This document shows, in pieces, positions 1 through 5,641 of a stretch of 7,822 bases of DNA; the first letter of the stretch is position 1; the number at the start of each line of letters is the position of its first letter. Position numbers and translations under genes: made by a program. This DNA comes from Candidatus Egerieousia excrementavium (GTDB lineage Bacteria; Bacteroidota; Bacteroidia; Bacteroidales; UBA932). A model generated the notes under the pieces. It was not told the origin of the DNA, did not search any database, and saw only the letters and a program-made list of their open reading frames with translations. Where the stretch lies: positions 1 through 7,822 of the forward strand of contig JADINB010000076.1 in assembly GCA_017694275.1 (NCBI GenBank), given 5' to 3'.

Positions 1-1
1 G

Positions 2-454
2 AATGTCAGGGCCGGAGGCTTTATTCTCGGCGACGAGGCCAGCGGAGGAGTTCTGGGCAGAAAACTTGTATCGGACTTTATAAAAGGGCTGCTTCCAAAA
101 GAGATAGAGGATGAGTTTGTAAGGCGTTACAACCTTGATTATCCCAAGATTGTGGAAAAGGTTTACAAACAACCGCTTCCAAGCCGGTTTCTTGCCTCTT
201 TCTCTCCGTTCATAAATGAATTCCGCTCGCATCCGCACATTGACAACCTGCTTAGAAGCAGTTTCGGAGAATTCTTTACGAGAAACATATACTCATACGA
301 TTACAGGAAATATGAGGTAAACCTTGTAGGTTCCATTGCGTATTATTATGAGGATATACTTAAGGATGTCGCTGTACAGAAAGGGGTCAGAATCGGAAAA
401 ATACTGAAGACACCTATAGAAGGCCTGGTTGAATATCATAAAAATATAATCTAA
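2..454 (+). CDS. BadF/BadG-family amino-sugar kinase, C-terminal part (MurK/NagK-like)
   Basis: This is the last 150 codons of a gene that starts left of the window; the frame is open from the first base and stops with TAA. The product looks like the C-terminal half of an ASKHA-fold sugar kinase of the BadF/BadG/BcrA/BcrD type, which in Bacteroidota phosphorylate GlcNAc or MurNAc with ATP in the cytoplasm. The support is the segment GGFILGDEASGGVLGR near the visible start, which matches the family's GDEGSGxxLGR nucleotide/sugar-site motif (here Ala replaces the usual second Gly). It is followed by LVSDFIKGLLP and a C-terminal NLVGSIAYYYEDIL helix typical of the fold. murQ begins 10 nt downstream, so MurNAc is the more likely substrate (MurK role), giving MurNAc-6-P for MurQ. 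The family assignment is good; the substrate is inferred from context, and GlcNAc kinase is the alternative. Confidence 0.8.
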   Translation, partial: NVRAGGFILGDEASGGVLGRKLVSDFIKGLLPKEIEDEFVRRYNLDYPKIVEKVYKQPLPSRFLASFSPFINEFRSHPHIDNLLRSSFGEFFTRNIYSYDYRKYEVNLVGSIAYYYEDILKDVAVQKGVRIGKILKTPIEGLVEYHKNII

Positions 455-464
455 AGCATACATT

Positions 465-1280
465 ATGAAAGTAACAGAACAATCATCTCTCTATTCGAAT
501 TTGGATACGATGTCTACAGCAGAACTGCTGAAGAACATGAATAACGAAGACAAGAAGGTTCCGGTTGCGGTAGAGAGCTGTATCCCGCAAATAGAAAAAC
601 TTGTAGACGGTATTGTGGAAAGGATGAAGAAAGGCGGACGGCTTTTCTATCTCGGTGCCGGTACGAGCGGAAGGCTCGGTATTCTCGACGCATCGGAGAT
701 TCCTCCCACGTATGGTGCACCTTATGACCTGATAATAGGCCTTATCGCCGGCGGAGATACTGCAATCCGCAAGGCAGTTGAGAATGCGGAGGATGACATG
801 GCACAGGGATGGGCAGACATGCAGCCCTATCATGTGGGCCAGAACGACGTGGTTGTCGGGATTGCCGCTTCAGGCTCGACTCCTTATGTCATAGGAGCGG
901 TAAAGGAGGCCCGTAGCAGAGGTCTTCTTACTGCGTGCATTACCTGCAATCCGGATGCGGCCATAGCAAAAGAGGTTGACATTCCCATAGTGGCAGTGGT
1001 CGGTCCAGAGTTCGTAACCGGAAGTACAAGAATGAAATCGGGTACTGCACAAAAACTTATACTCAACATGATTTCCACCTCGGCCATGATAAAGATGGGG
1101 CACGTAAAGGGCAACAAGATGGTGGATATGCAGTTGAGCAATGCAAAACTGGTTGACCGCGGAACCAGAATGATCATGGATGAGACAAAGATTACAGATT
1201 ACGAGTATGCCAAGTCTCTGCTGCTCAAGCATGGTTCTGTAAGAGATGCAGTAGATTCATATCTGGCTTCGAAAAAATAG
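465..1280 (+). CDS. murQ: N-acetylmuramic acid 6-phosphate etherase MurQ
   Basis: MurQ cleaves the D-lactyl ether of MurNAc-6-phosphate to give GlcNAc-6-phosphate and D-lactate, the committed step of MurNAc salvage in the cytoplasm. The 271-residue product is one SIS domain with all family landmarks: NNEDKKVPVAVE (about 26-37), the phosphosugar-binding LGAGTSGRLGILDASE (63-78) and PPTYG, GIAASGSTPYV (about 132-142), and VTGSTRMKSGTAQK (about 184-197). Glu78 (in DASE) and Glu109 (in ENAED) align with the catalytic Glu83 and Glu114 of the E. coli enzyme, so it should be active. It is about 27 residues shorter than E. coli MurQ, mostly at the C-terminus, which I take as ordinary for this phylum. 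The ATG lies 10 nt after the kinase stop with no Shine-Dalgarno box. It probably shares a transcript with the kinase and the downstream symporter. Confidence 0.97.
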   Translation: MKVTEQSSLYSNLDTMSTAELLKNMNNEDKKVPVAVESCIPQIEKLVDGIVERMKKGGRLFYLGAGTSGRLGILDASEIPPTYGAPYDLIIGLIAGGDTAIRKAVENAEDDMAQGWADMQPYHVGQNDVVVGIAASGSTPYVIGAVKEARSRGLLTACITCNPDAAIAKEVDIPIVAVVGPEFVTGSTRMKSGTAQKLILNMISTSAMIKMGHVKGNKMVDMQLSNAKLVDRGTRMIMDETKITDYEYAKSLLLKHGSVRDAVDSYLASKK

Positions 1281-1288
1281 CCGGGCCG

Positions 1289-1903
1289 ATGTTTGCAGGA
1301 GAATATCCCTCGCAGTTGCTCGAAAATGCGGTGGAGCAGTTTGCTTCGTTGCCAGGTATCGGGCGCAAGAGTGCGCTCCGGCTGGCGTTGCACCTGCTCA
1401 GGCAGCCTGTTGAGAATGTAGAGCGTTTTTCCGGCGCCTTTACTGAATTCAGAAAAGGGGTGAAGTATTGCAGGGAGTGCAACATGATAACAGACAGCGA
1501 AGTCTGCCCGATATGCGAAGACGGCAAGCGTGACTGTTCAGTCATCTGTGTAGTGGAGAGTGTCAGGGATGTGTTGAGCATAGAGCGGACAGGCCGCTAC
1601 CATGGGCTGTATCATGTGCTTGGAGGCATAATTTCTCCGATAGACGGCATAGGCCCGTCGGATTTGCCGATAGAGAAACTGGTGGAGCGGGTAAAGTCAG
1701 GAGCAGTGCAGGAGGTCATACTTGCGCTCAGTACGGGAATGGAGGGTGAAACCACGGCATTCTACCTGTATAAGAAGCTCTCGGGACTGGATATAAGGAT
1801 AACGGCCATTGCACGCGGTATCGGTTTTGGTGACGATTTGGAGTACGCCGATGAGCTTACGCTCGGAAAGAGCATAGAAAACAGACAGTTATTTAAATTT
1901 TAA
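1289..1903 (+). CDS. recR: Recombination mediator protein RecR
   Basis: RecR works with RecO (and RecF) to load RecA onto SSB-coated single-stranded DNA during gap repair. The 204-residue product has normal family length and all parts in order. There is a helix-hairpin-helix with LPGIGRKSALRLALHLL (21-37) and a C4 zinc finger with Cys61, Cys64, Cys73 and Cys76 (CREC...CPIC). A Toprim domain starts at ICVVES (about 86-91) with the acidic Glu90 and HVLGG (109-113). The C-terminus ARGIGFGDDLEYADELTLGKS (175-195) is characteristic. The start is 8 nt after the murQ stop, and the protein begins, as usual, just before the HhH. RecR has no metabolic link to amino-sugar salvage, so its place between murQ and the symporter looks like operon packing rather than shared function. 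Confidence 0.97.
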   Translation: MFAGEYPSQLLENAVEQFASLPGIGRKSALRLALHLLRQPVENVERFSGAFTEFRKGVKYCRECNMITDSEVCPICEDGKRDCSVICVVESVRDVLSIERTGRYHGLYHVLGGIISPIDGIGPSDLPIEKLVERVKSGAVQEVILALSTGMEGETTAFYLYKKLSGLDIRITAIARGIGFGDDLEYADELTLGKSIENRQLFKF

Positions 1904-1927
1904 CATAATCTATTAACCTTTTTTGAC

Positions 1928-3463
1928 ATGCAACAATTTCCTTTATGGCTTTTGATACTCTCGTTTGCTCTCTATGTTGCGCTGATGTTCTTCATCTCCT
2001 ATCTGACATCGAGAAAAATGGGGGCAAATTCATTCTTTTCCGGTGACAGGAAGGCTCCGTGGTTTGTGGTTGCCTACGGTATGGTGGGCACTTCAATTTC
2101 AGGAGTGACTTTTGTCTCTGTCCCCGGAAATGTAATGTCACAGAATTTTTACTACATGCCGCTGGTTTTCGGTTTCGTGGGAGGCTATATTCTCATAGCC
2201 AAGATTCTGCTTCCATTGTATTACAGAATGAACCTGACTTCGATTTATACATATCTCGGCGAGCGTTTCGGAATGAATTCATATAAGACAGGCACATCGG
2301 TATTCATGGTTTCCAGAATACTCGGAGCGGCAGTGAGGATATATGTGGTAGCCCTCGTGCTTTATGCCTTCATTCCCAAGAGTCCGGAATGGCAGACCCA
2401 TTCCATTGCGGATATTCTGCTCTTTTCGGTAGTTGCCTTTGTCTTCCTCGTGATTCTCTATTTCTATACATACAAGGGCGGAGTAAAGACTATCATCTGG
2501 ACAGATGTGCTCCAGACTACCTTCATGCTTCTTGCCGTATTCCTTTCAATATATTTCATCTGCAAGGAGATGAACTGGGGGCTCAGAGACATGGTCGCAG
2601 CAGTGGCAGGCGGTGAGAATGCGAATATTGCGGGAACAAAGTTCTCCTCACTTTTCGATTGGGAATGGAGTTCCGGCACCAATGCCGTAAAACAGTTCAT
2701 CGCCGGAATTTTCATGACGGTGGCCATGACGGGCCTCGACCAGGGTATGATACAGAAAAGCCTGGCTTGCAAGGATATAAAGTCTGCACAAAAAAACATG
2801 TACTCTACAAGTGTGATTACAGTCTGCGCCAACTATTTCTTCCTGCTTTTGGGTGCGTTGCTCTGCATGTATCTGCAGCAGCTCGGCGGAATGGCTGCCA
2901 TAGGTGCTGAAAAGACAGATGAGATATTCCCCACGATAGCCAGCCAGTATCTGGGAATAGGAGTGGGAATCTTCTTCCTGATAGGTCTGATTTCGGCTTC
3001 GTATCCGAGTGCGGGCAATGCCCTGACCTCTCTTACCACCTCTTACTGCATAGACTTTGCGAGATTCTCCACAAGGACAGATATGGACGACAACATGAAG
3101 ACCCGTTTCAAGAACAAGGTACATGCGCTGTTTGCCGTCATTTTCTTTGTGATAATGGTAATCCTTTACATAGTGAGCAGCGATGCTGTTGTCAATCTGG
3201 TTTACAAGCTTGCATCGTATACATACGGGCCTCTGCTCGGAATGTTCTTCTTTGGCATATTTACCAAATATAAGGTAAAGGACAAGGCCTCTCCCTATAT
3301 TGCAGTTGCAGCTCCCGTTCTCTGCTTTGTAATCAATTCGCTCTGCAAGGCACTCTTCAATTTTGAACTGGGCTTTACGCTGCTTATAGTCAACGGTTTA
3401 CTTACATTCCTTGGTCTCTATCTCTTCCGTAAGGGCAAGATTGCGGAAAGTCCGAAAATTTGA
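1928..3463 (+). CDS. Sodium:solute symporter (SSS family), candidate MurNAc/amino-sugar transporter
   Basis: This is a 511-residue inner-membrane protein with about 13 hydrophobic segments, the usual size of the SSS (LeuT-fold) family, which imports small solutes with Na+. Diagnostic segments are GTSISGVTFVSVPG (54-67, the broken first core helix), LPLYYRMNLTSIYTYLGERFG (95-115, a classic SSS signature), YKGGVKTIIWTDVLQ (182-196), AMTGLDQGMIQKSLACKD (266-283), and ISASYPSAGNALTSLTTSYCIDF (355-377). The last aligns with the helix carrying Na2-site Ser/Thr residues in vSGLT. The substrate cannot be read from sequence. Linkage to the kinase and murQ suggests MurNAc or a related sugar, by analogy with the MurT transporter encoded next to murK and murQ in Tannerella forsythia. 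The start is 24 nt after recR, and the gene ends in a TGATG overlap with mntP. Sialic acid or another sugar remains possible. Confidence 0.93.
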   Translation: MQQFPLWLLILSFALYVALMFFISYLTSRKMGANSFFSGDRKAPWFVVAYGMVGTSISGVTFVSVPGNVMSQNFYYMPLVFGFVGGYILIAKILLPLYYRMNLTSIYTYLGERFGMNSYKTGTSVFMVSRILGAAVRIYVVALVLYAFIPKSPEWQTHSIADILLFSVVAFVFLVILYFYTYKGGVKTIIWTDVLQTTFMLLAVFLSIYFICKEMNWGLRDMVAAVAGGENANIAGTKFSSLFDWEWSSGTNAVKQFIAGIFMTVAMTGLDQGMIQKSLACKDIKSAQKNMYSTSVITVCANYFFLLLGALLCMYLQQLGGMAAIGAEKTDEIFPTIASQYLGIGVGIFFLIGLISASYPSAGNALTSLTTSYCIDFARFSTRTDMDDNMKTRFKNKVHALFAVIFFVIMVILYIVSSDAVVNLVYKLASYTYGPLLGMFFFGIFTKYKVKDKASPYIAVAAPVLCFVINSLCKALFNFELGFTLLIVNGLLTFLGLYLFRKGKIAESPKI

Positions 3464-4038
3464 TGAATTATATAGAATTCTTCTTTATAGCGGCAACCCT
3501 CTCGTTCGACACCTTTGCGGTCTCTCTGGCGGGAGGGTTGACTCTTGTCTCTGCAAGTGCGGCAGGAAAGGCAAGGATCATACTCTCGTTTGCCCTTATG
3601 CAGTCTTCTTTCTTTGCGGCCGGATGGTATACAGCCTCACTCTTTGCGCATGTAATAGCCGCTTGGGACCACTGGATAGCGTTTTCAATTCTCTTATTGT
3701 TGGGAATCAAAATAATAGCAGATTCCATAAAGTCTGCAAAGTGTGGTCAGGAGAGGAAAAACATAAATCTGCTCAACGGCAGGCAGCTTCTGCTGCTTTC
3801 CATGGCAACCAGCATTGATGCCATTGCGGCAGGTATTTCCATGGCCTTTGCAGAATTCAACGGATTCAGAATATTGGTCGATATATTGATTCTGGCGGCA
3901 GTCACCGCCGCAGCTGCGATTGCCGGACTTTCTGGGGCGGCAAAGATAAAGGGAATATTCTGCTCCAAGGCTTCGCTTGTAGGCGGAGTCATTCTTATTC
4001 TGATAGGAACAAAGATATTGATAGAGCATATCTGTTAG
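3463..4038 (+). CDS. mntP: Manganese efflux pump MntP
   Basis: This small inner-membrane exporter removes excess Mn2+ from the cytoplasm. The 191-residue product has six hydrophobic segments arranged as two related halves. Each half carries a conserved acidic motif: LSFDTFAVS (Asp16, same position as Asp16 of E. coli MntP) and TSIDAIAAG (Asp119, matching the second-half Asp of E. coli). WDHWIAF (68-74) and the C-terminal LVGGVILILIGTKILIEH also match E. coli MntP closely. I chose the ATG at 3463, whose A is the last base of the symporter stop (TGATG), rather than the TTG one codon upstream; this also puts Asp16 in register with E. coli. The 1-nt overlap implies translational coupling, and it leaves no room for a dedicated yybP-ykoY (Mn2+) riboswitch directly in front. 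Confidence 0.93.
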   Translation: MNYIEFFFIAATLSFDTFAVSLAGGLTLVSASAAGKARIILSFALMQSSFFAAGWYTASLFAHVIAAWDHWIAFSILLLLGIKIIADSIKSAKCGQERKNINLLNGRQLLLLSMATSIDAIAAGISMAFAEFNGFRILVDILILAAVTAAAAIAGLSGAAKIKGIFCSKASLVGGVILILIGTKILIEHIC

Positions 4039-4043
4039 CTTTG

Positions 4044-4075
4044 CAGGTTGTACCAGTGGCGTTTACCCTGTTTTT
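4044..4075 (+). terminator. Candidate intrinsic terminator after mntP
   Basis: Six bases past the mntP stop, CAGG-tt-GTA (4044-4052) can pair with TACCCTG (4064-4070), giving 7 bp with a 2-nt bulge, and is followed at once by five T (4071-4075). It sits where the left operon would be expected to end. The stem is weak because of the bulge and an 11-nt loop, so the call is tentative. Confidence 0.4.
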
Positions 4076-4133
4076 GAAAGTTGCCTGCCGCGCCTGTGAA
4101 TGCCATTGCGACTGTTCTCTTGTATCCACAAGG

Positions 4134-4152
4134 CCAATAACTCACATATTGG
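4134..4152. repeat. Short perfect inverted repeat (CCAATA / TATTGG)
   Basis: CCAATA (4134-4139) and TATTGG (4147-4152) are perfect complements around a 7-nt spacer, extendable by two G-T pairs in RNA. The repeat lies about 35 nt upstream of the TAnnTTTG element in front of corA, so it could be an operator or a fold in a read-through transcript. There is no T-run directly after it, so a terminator role is unlikely. Its function is not known. Confidence 0.4.
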
Positions 4153-4185
4153 TTGGAGAGATGGTGTTTTTGACGAATATTTTCA

Positions 4186-4193
4186 TACCTTTG
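4186..4193 (+). promoter_or_regulatory. Bacteroidota -7 promoter element upstream of corA
   Basis: TACCTTTG is an exact match to the Bacteroidota sigma-ABfr -7 consensus TAnnTTTG. A TTTG lies upstream at 4169-4172, but the 13-nt gap is shorter than the roughly 17-23 nt usually seen, so the -33 element is doubtful. Transcription would start near 4198-4202, leaving a leader of about 160 nt before corA. Confidence 0.45.
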
Positions 4194-4197
4194 CGGC

Positions 4198-4302
4198 ATG
4201 ATCCAGAATATGTCATATAAATTGGAGAACCTTGTAATCGAGAAGGTTTGTGACTTGTGGGCTTTGGCACCGGAGGAGCTGAAGTCAAAAGTCCGACGGT
4301 GA
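4198..4302 (+). CDS. Possible small ORF, 34 aa, upstream of corA
   Basis: An ATG-to-TGA ORF of 34 codons begins a few bases after the TAnnTTTG element, so it would be leaderless or nearly so; a second ATG follows four codons later. The composition looks protein-like: a charged amphipathic stretch KLENLVIEKVCDLW and then APEELKSKVRR. The pattern of a helix, VC, a short turn and EELKSK-R-R resembles the first helices of DnaA domain IV (for example ...EDLKSKSRKRE...), but the frame stops where the ARQ-containing helix would begin. It could be a genuine small protein, a leader peptide for corA, or the remnant of a DnaA-domain-IV-like gene. It is in the same frame as corA but separated from it by two stops. 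Confidence 0.3.
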   Translation: MIQNMSYKLENLVIEKVCDLWALAPEELKSKVRR

Positions 4303-4362
4303 AGCGCAGAACTCAGGCATTGATGCCGGAAAATGCTGATATTCACCGTTAAATCTGATTTT

Positions 4363-5310
4363 ATGATAGAGATATTCTTCAAATCCAAAGGACATATAGT
4401 ATCCTCGAATTCGGCTGCGCAGCTTGAAGAGCTGGGTTTCGATGACGTGTTGTGGATAGACCTTTTTGAACCTGCGGGCGAAGAGAAACGTGCCGTAGAG
4501 GATTTTCTTGAGACAACGCTTCAGAGCCGTGCACAGGCAGAGGAGATTGAGAGTTCGTCTCGTTACTCTGAGACTGATACGGCCATATTTGCCAATACGA
4601 ACTTCATGATTCCCGGTCCTGACGACTACAGCATGGAAGGCGTTTCGTTCATTATTTCGGAAGGAATTCTGGTTACAATAAGACAGGCTCCGCTGCGTAC
4701 GTTCACGGAGATGCAGCGTAAGGTTGTGCTTTCATATAGACTCTATCCGACTGGCTACCATATAATGGTTGCAATCCTTGAGGGGAGAATAGACCTTGAC
4801 GCAGACATGATAGAGCTGATGAGCAAGGAGATAGCGCAGTTCAACAAACGTGTGAGCCTGGGTGAAAACGTCAACGAGGACTTTCTTCTGGATATTAACC
4901 AGCTGCAGGAGAATACCATGCTCGTAAGAGAGAATATAATAGACAAGCAGAGGATGGTCTCCGCAATTCTCAAAAGCGACAAGTTCCCGCGTGACATACA
5001 TTCGAGGCTCAACGTGCTCATAAAGGACATCTCATCTCTGCTGAACCATATAAATTTCAGTTTCGAGAGGCTGGAATACATGCAGAATACCGTATTGGGC
5101 CTGATTAACCTGGACCAGAACAAGATTATGAGAATCCTGGCGTTTGTATCACTGCTTTTCATGCCGCCTACGCTTATTTCAGGCATATACGGTATGAACA
5201 TAAAACTGCCGCTTCTTGAAAATTCGTGGGATGTGGCTGTTGTGTTGGGTATCATGTTCATCTCCGTACTTGCTGCCTCAATTCTTTTCAGAAAGAGAAA
5301 ACGCAAGTAA
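4363..5310 (+). CDS. corA: CorA-family magnesium/divalent cation channel
   Basis: CorA proteins are homopentameric inner-membrane channels that admit Mg2+ (some also Co2+ or Ni2+; relatives export Zn2+). The 315-residue product has the family layout: a cytoplasmic alpha/beta N-domain (1 to about 140), a long helical stalk (about 145-250), and two C-terminal TM helices (about 254-275 and 288-309). The invariant YGMN selectivity-loop motif sits at the end of TM1 (Gly-Met-Asn 277-279, preceded by MPPTLISGI), and the protein ends in the basic tail RKRKRK. I prefer the ATG at 4363 over one 30 nt upstream because MIEIFF begins directly at the first N-domain strand and the length then matches E. coli CorA (316). 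No acidic residues follow GMN in the usual MPEL form; the loop is IKLPLLENSW, so the transported ion could differ. The gene appears to be its own transcription unit, convergent with the RyR genes. Confidence 0.93.
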   Translation: MIEIFFKSKGHIVSSNSAAQLEELGFDDVLWIDLFEPAGEEKRAVEDFLETTLQSRAQAEEIESSSRYSETDTAIFANTNFMIPGPDDYSMEGVSFIISEGILVTIRQAPLRTFTEMQRKVVLSYRLYPTGYHIMVAILEGRIDLDADMIELMSKEIAQFNKRVSLGENVNEDFLLDINQLQENTMLVRENIIDKQRMVSAILKSDKFPRDIHSRLNVLIKDISSLLNHINFSFERLEYMQNTVLGLINLDQNKIMRILAFVSLLFMPPTLISGIYGMNIKLPLLENSWDVAVVLGIMFISVLAASILFRKRKRK

Positions 5311-5320
5311 AGGGCAGGGC

Positions 5321-5330
5321 AGTGGCCACT
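5321..5330. repeat. 10-bp perfect palindrome at the corA / RyR convergent junction
   Basis: AGTGGCCACT is a perfect palindrome in the 19-nt space between corA and the convergent RyR gene; its last base is the first base of the RyR stop complement. It is flanked by AAGTAA and TTACTT, also complementary. A bidirectional terminator is possible, but the stem would have almost no loop, so this is only a suggestion. Confidence 0.25.
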
Positions 5331-5641
5331 TACTTTTCCCTTGTTATCCTGTAGCCCAGTTTGACAACAAGTTTCAGTGTGTTGATTGCGGTGTTGCGGT
5401 CATACTCTTTTTCAGATTCCGGCAGCATGCTGTAGGGAACAAGGCACGGATGCAGTTTGCCTGCATCGTCGCGTTTCTCTCCGTACCGCCAGCCCTCGTC
5501 CATACGCCCCTTGGCCCACACTTCATGTACGTTTTCTGCAATCTGTTCGGTAAGTTCTCCAAGTGAGCCTGGCAATTCCACTCCGCTCAGGTCTGCAGGG
5601 GAGGGGATATACCGTTTTTCCATAGTGTTATCCATTTTCAT
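5330..5641 (-). CDS. Stand-alone RyR-domain protein
   Basis: A small soluble protein, up to 103 residues, made almost entirely of one RyR domain, the repeat first named in ryanodine receptors (Pfam RyR). From the longest start the motif runs: VHEVWAKGRMDEGWRYG (38-54), KRDD (56-59), KLHPCLVPY (62-70), LPESEKEYDR (73-82) and TLKLVVKLGYRI (88-99). All are hallmark positions of bacterial RyR proteins common in Bacteroides. The biochemical role is unknown; nucleotide or other small-ligand binding has been proposed for bacterial RyR domains. The ATG at 5641 overlaps the upstream channel gene by 14 nt. ATGs at 5635 (8-nt overlap) and 5623 (4 nt past the stop) are alternatives, and 5623 gives MEKRYIPSP, which looks most like a natural N-terminus. 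Overlap or near-contact means translational coupling, so it likely acts with the channel. Confidence 0.92.
   Translation of the reverse strand: MKMDNTMEKRYIPSPADLSGVELPGSLGELTEQIAENVHEVWAKGRMDEGWRYGEKRDDAGKLHPCLVPYSMLPESEKEYDRNTAINTLKLVVKLGYRITREK

Larger units (their letters stand above)
4039..4362. other. Intergenic region between mntP and corA
   Basis: This 324-nt gap contains no gene I recognise. It holds the candidate mntP terminator, a perfect 6-bp stem with a 7-nt loop (4134-4152), a TAnnTTTG promoter element (4186-4193) and a possible 34-codon ORF (4198-4302). On the minus strand a frame is open from 4388 down to 4035 (117 codons), but its product matches nothing I know and it overlaps the corA start. 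No tRNA-like cloverleaf or known riboswitch consensus was seen. Confidence 0.7.

Noticed and set aside
2648..3124. 158-codon ORF antisense to the sodium symporter
   Set aside because: Shadow of the SSS gene; no recognisable domain, and the forward frame has clear family signatures throughout.
3460..3465. TTG as an mntP start one codon upstream
   Set aside because: The ATG at 3463 gives the standard TGATG coupling and puts the key Asp at residue 16, as in E. coli MntP.
4333..4362. Upstream ATG of corA giving ten extra residues
   Set aside because: The extra residues do not fit the family N-terminus; ATG 4363 begins directly at the first strand of the N-domain and gives the normal length.
4039..4362. 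tRNA, riboswitch or small stable RNA in the intergenic gap
   Set aside because: No T-loop GTTCGA-type sequence, no cloverleaf pairing and no known riboswitch core was found by eye.
4035..4388. 117-codon minus-strand ORF across the mntP-corA gap, ending in a basic and aromatic tail (KRHWYNLQS)
   Set aside because: It matches no family I recognise, overlaps the corA start, and its frame is open mainly in A/T-rich intergenic sequence; a transposase or phage remnant was considered but no motif supports it.
4755..5306. 183-codon ORF antisense to corA
   Set aside because: It lies wholly inside a well-supported corA gene and its sequence is low-complexity Ser/Ile/Leu as expected of a reverse-frame shadow.
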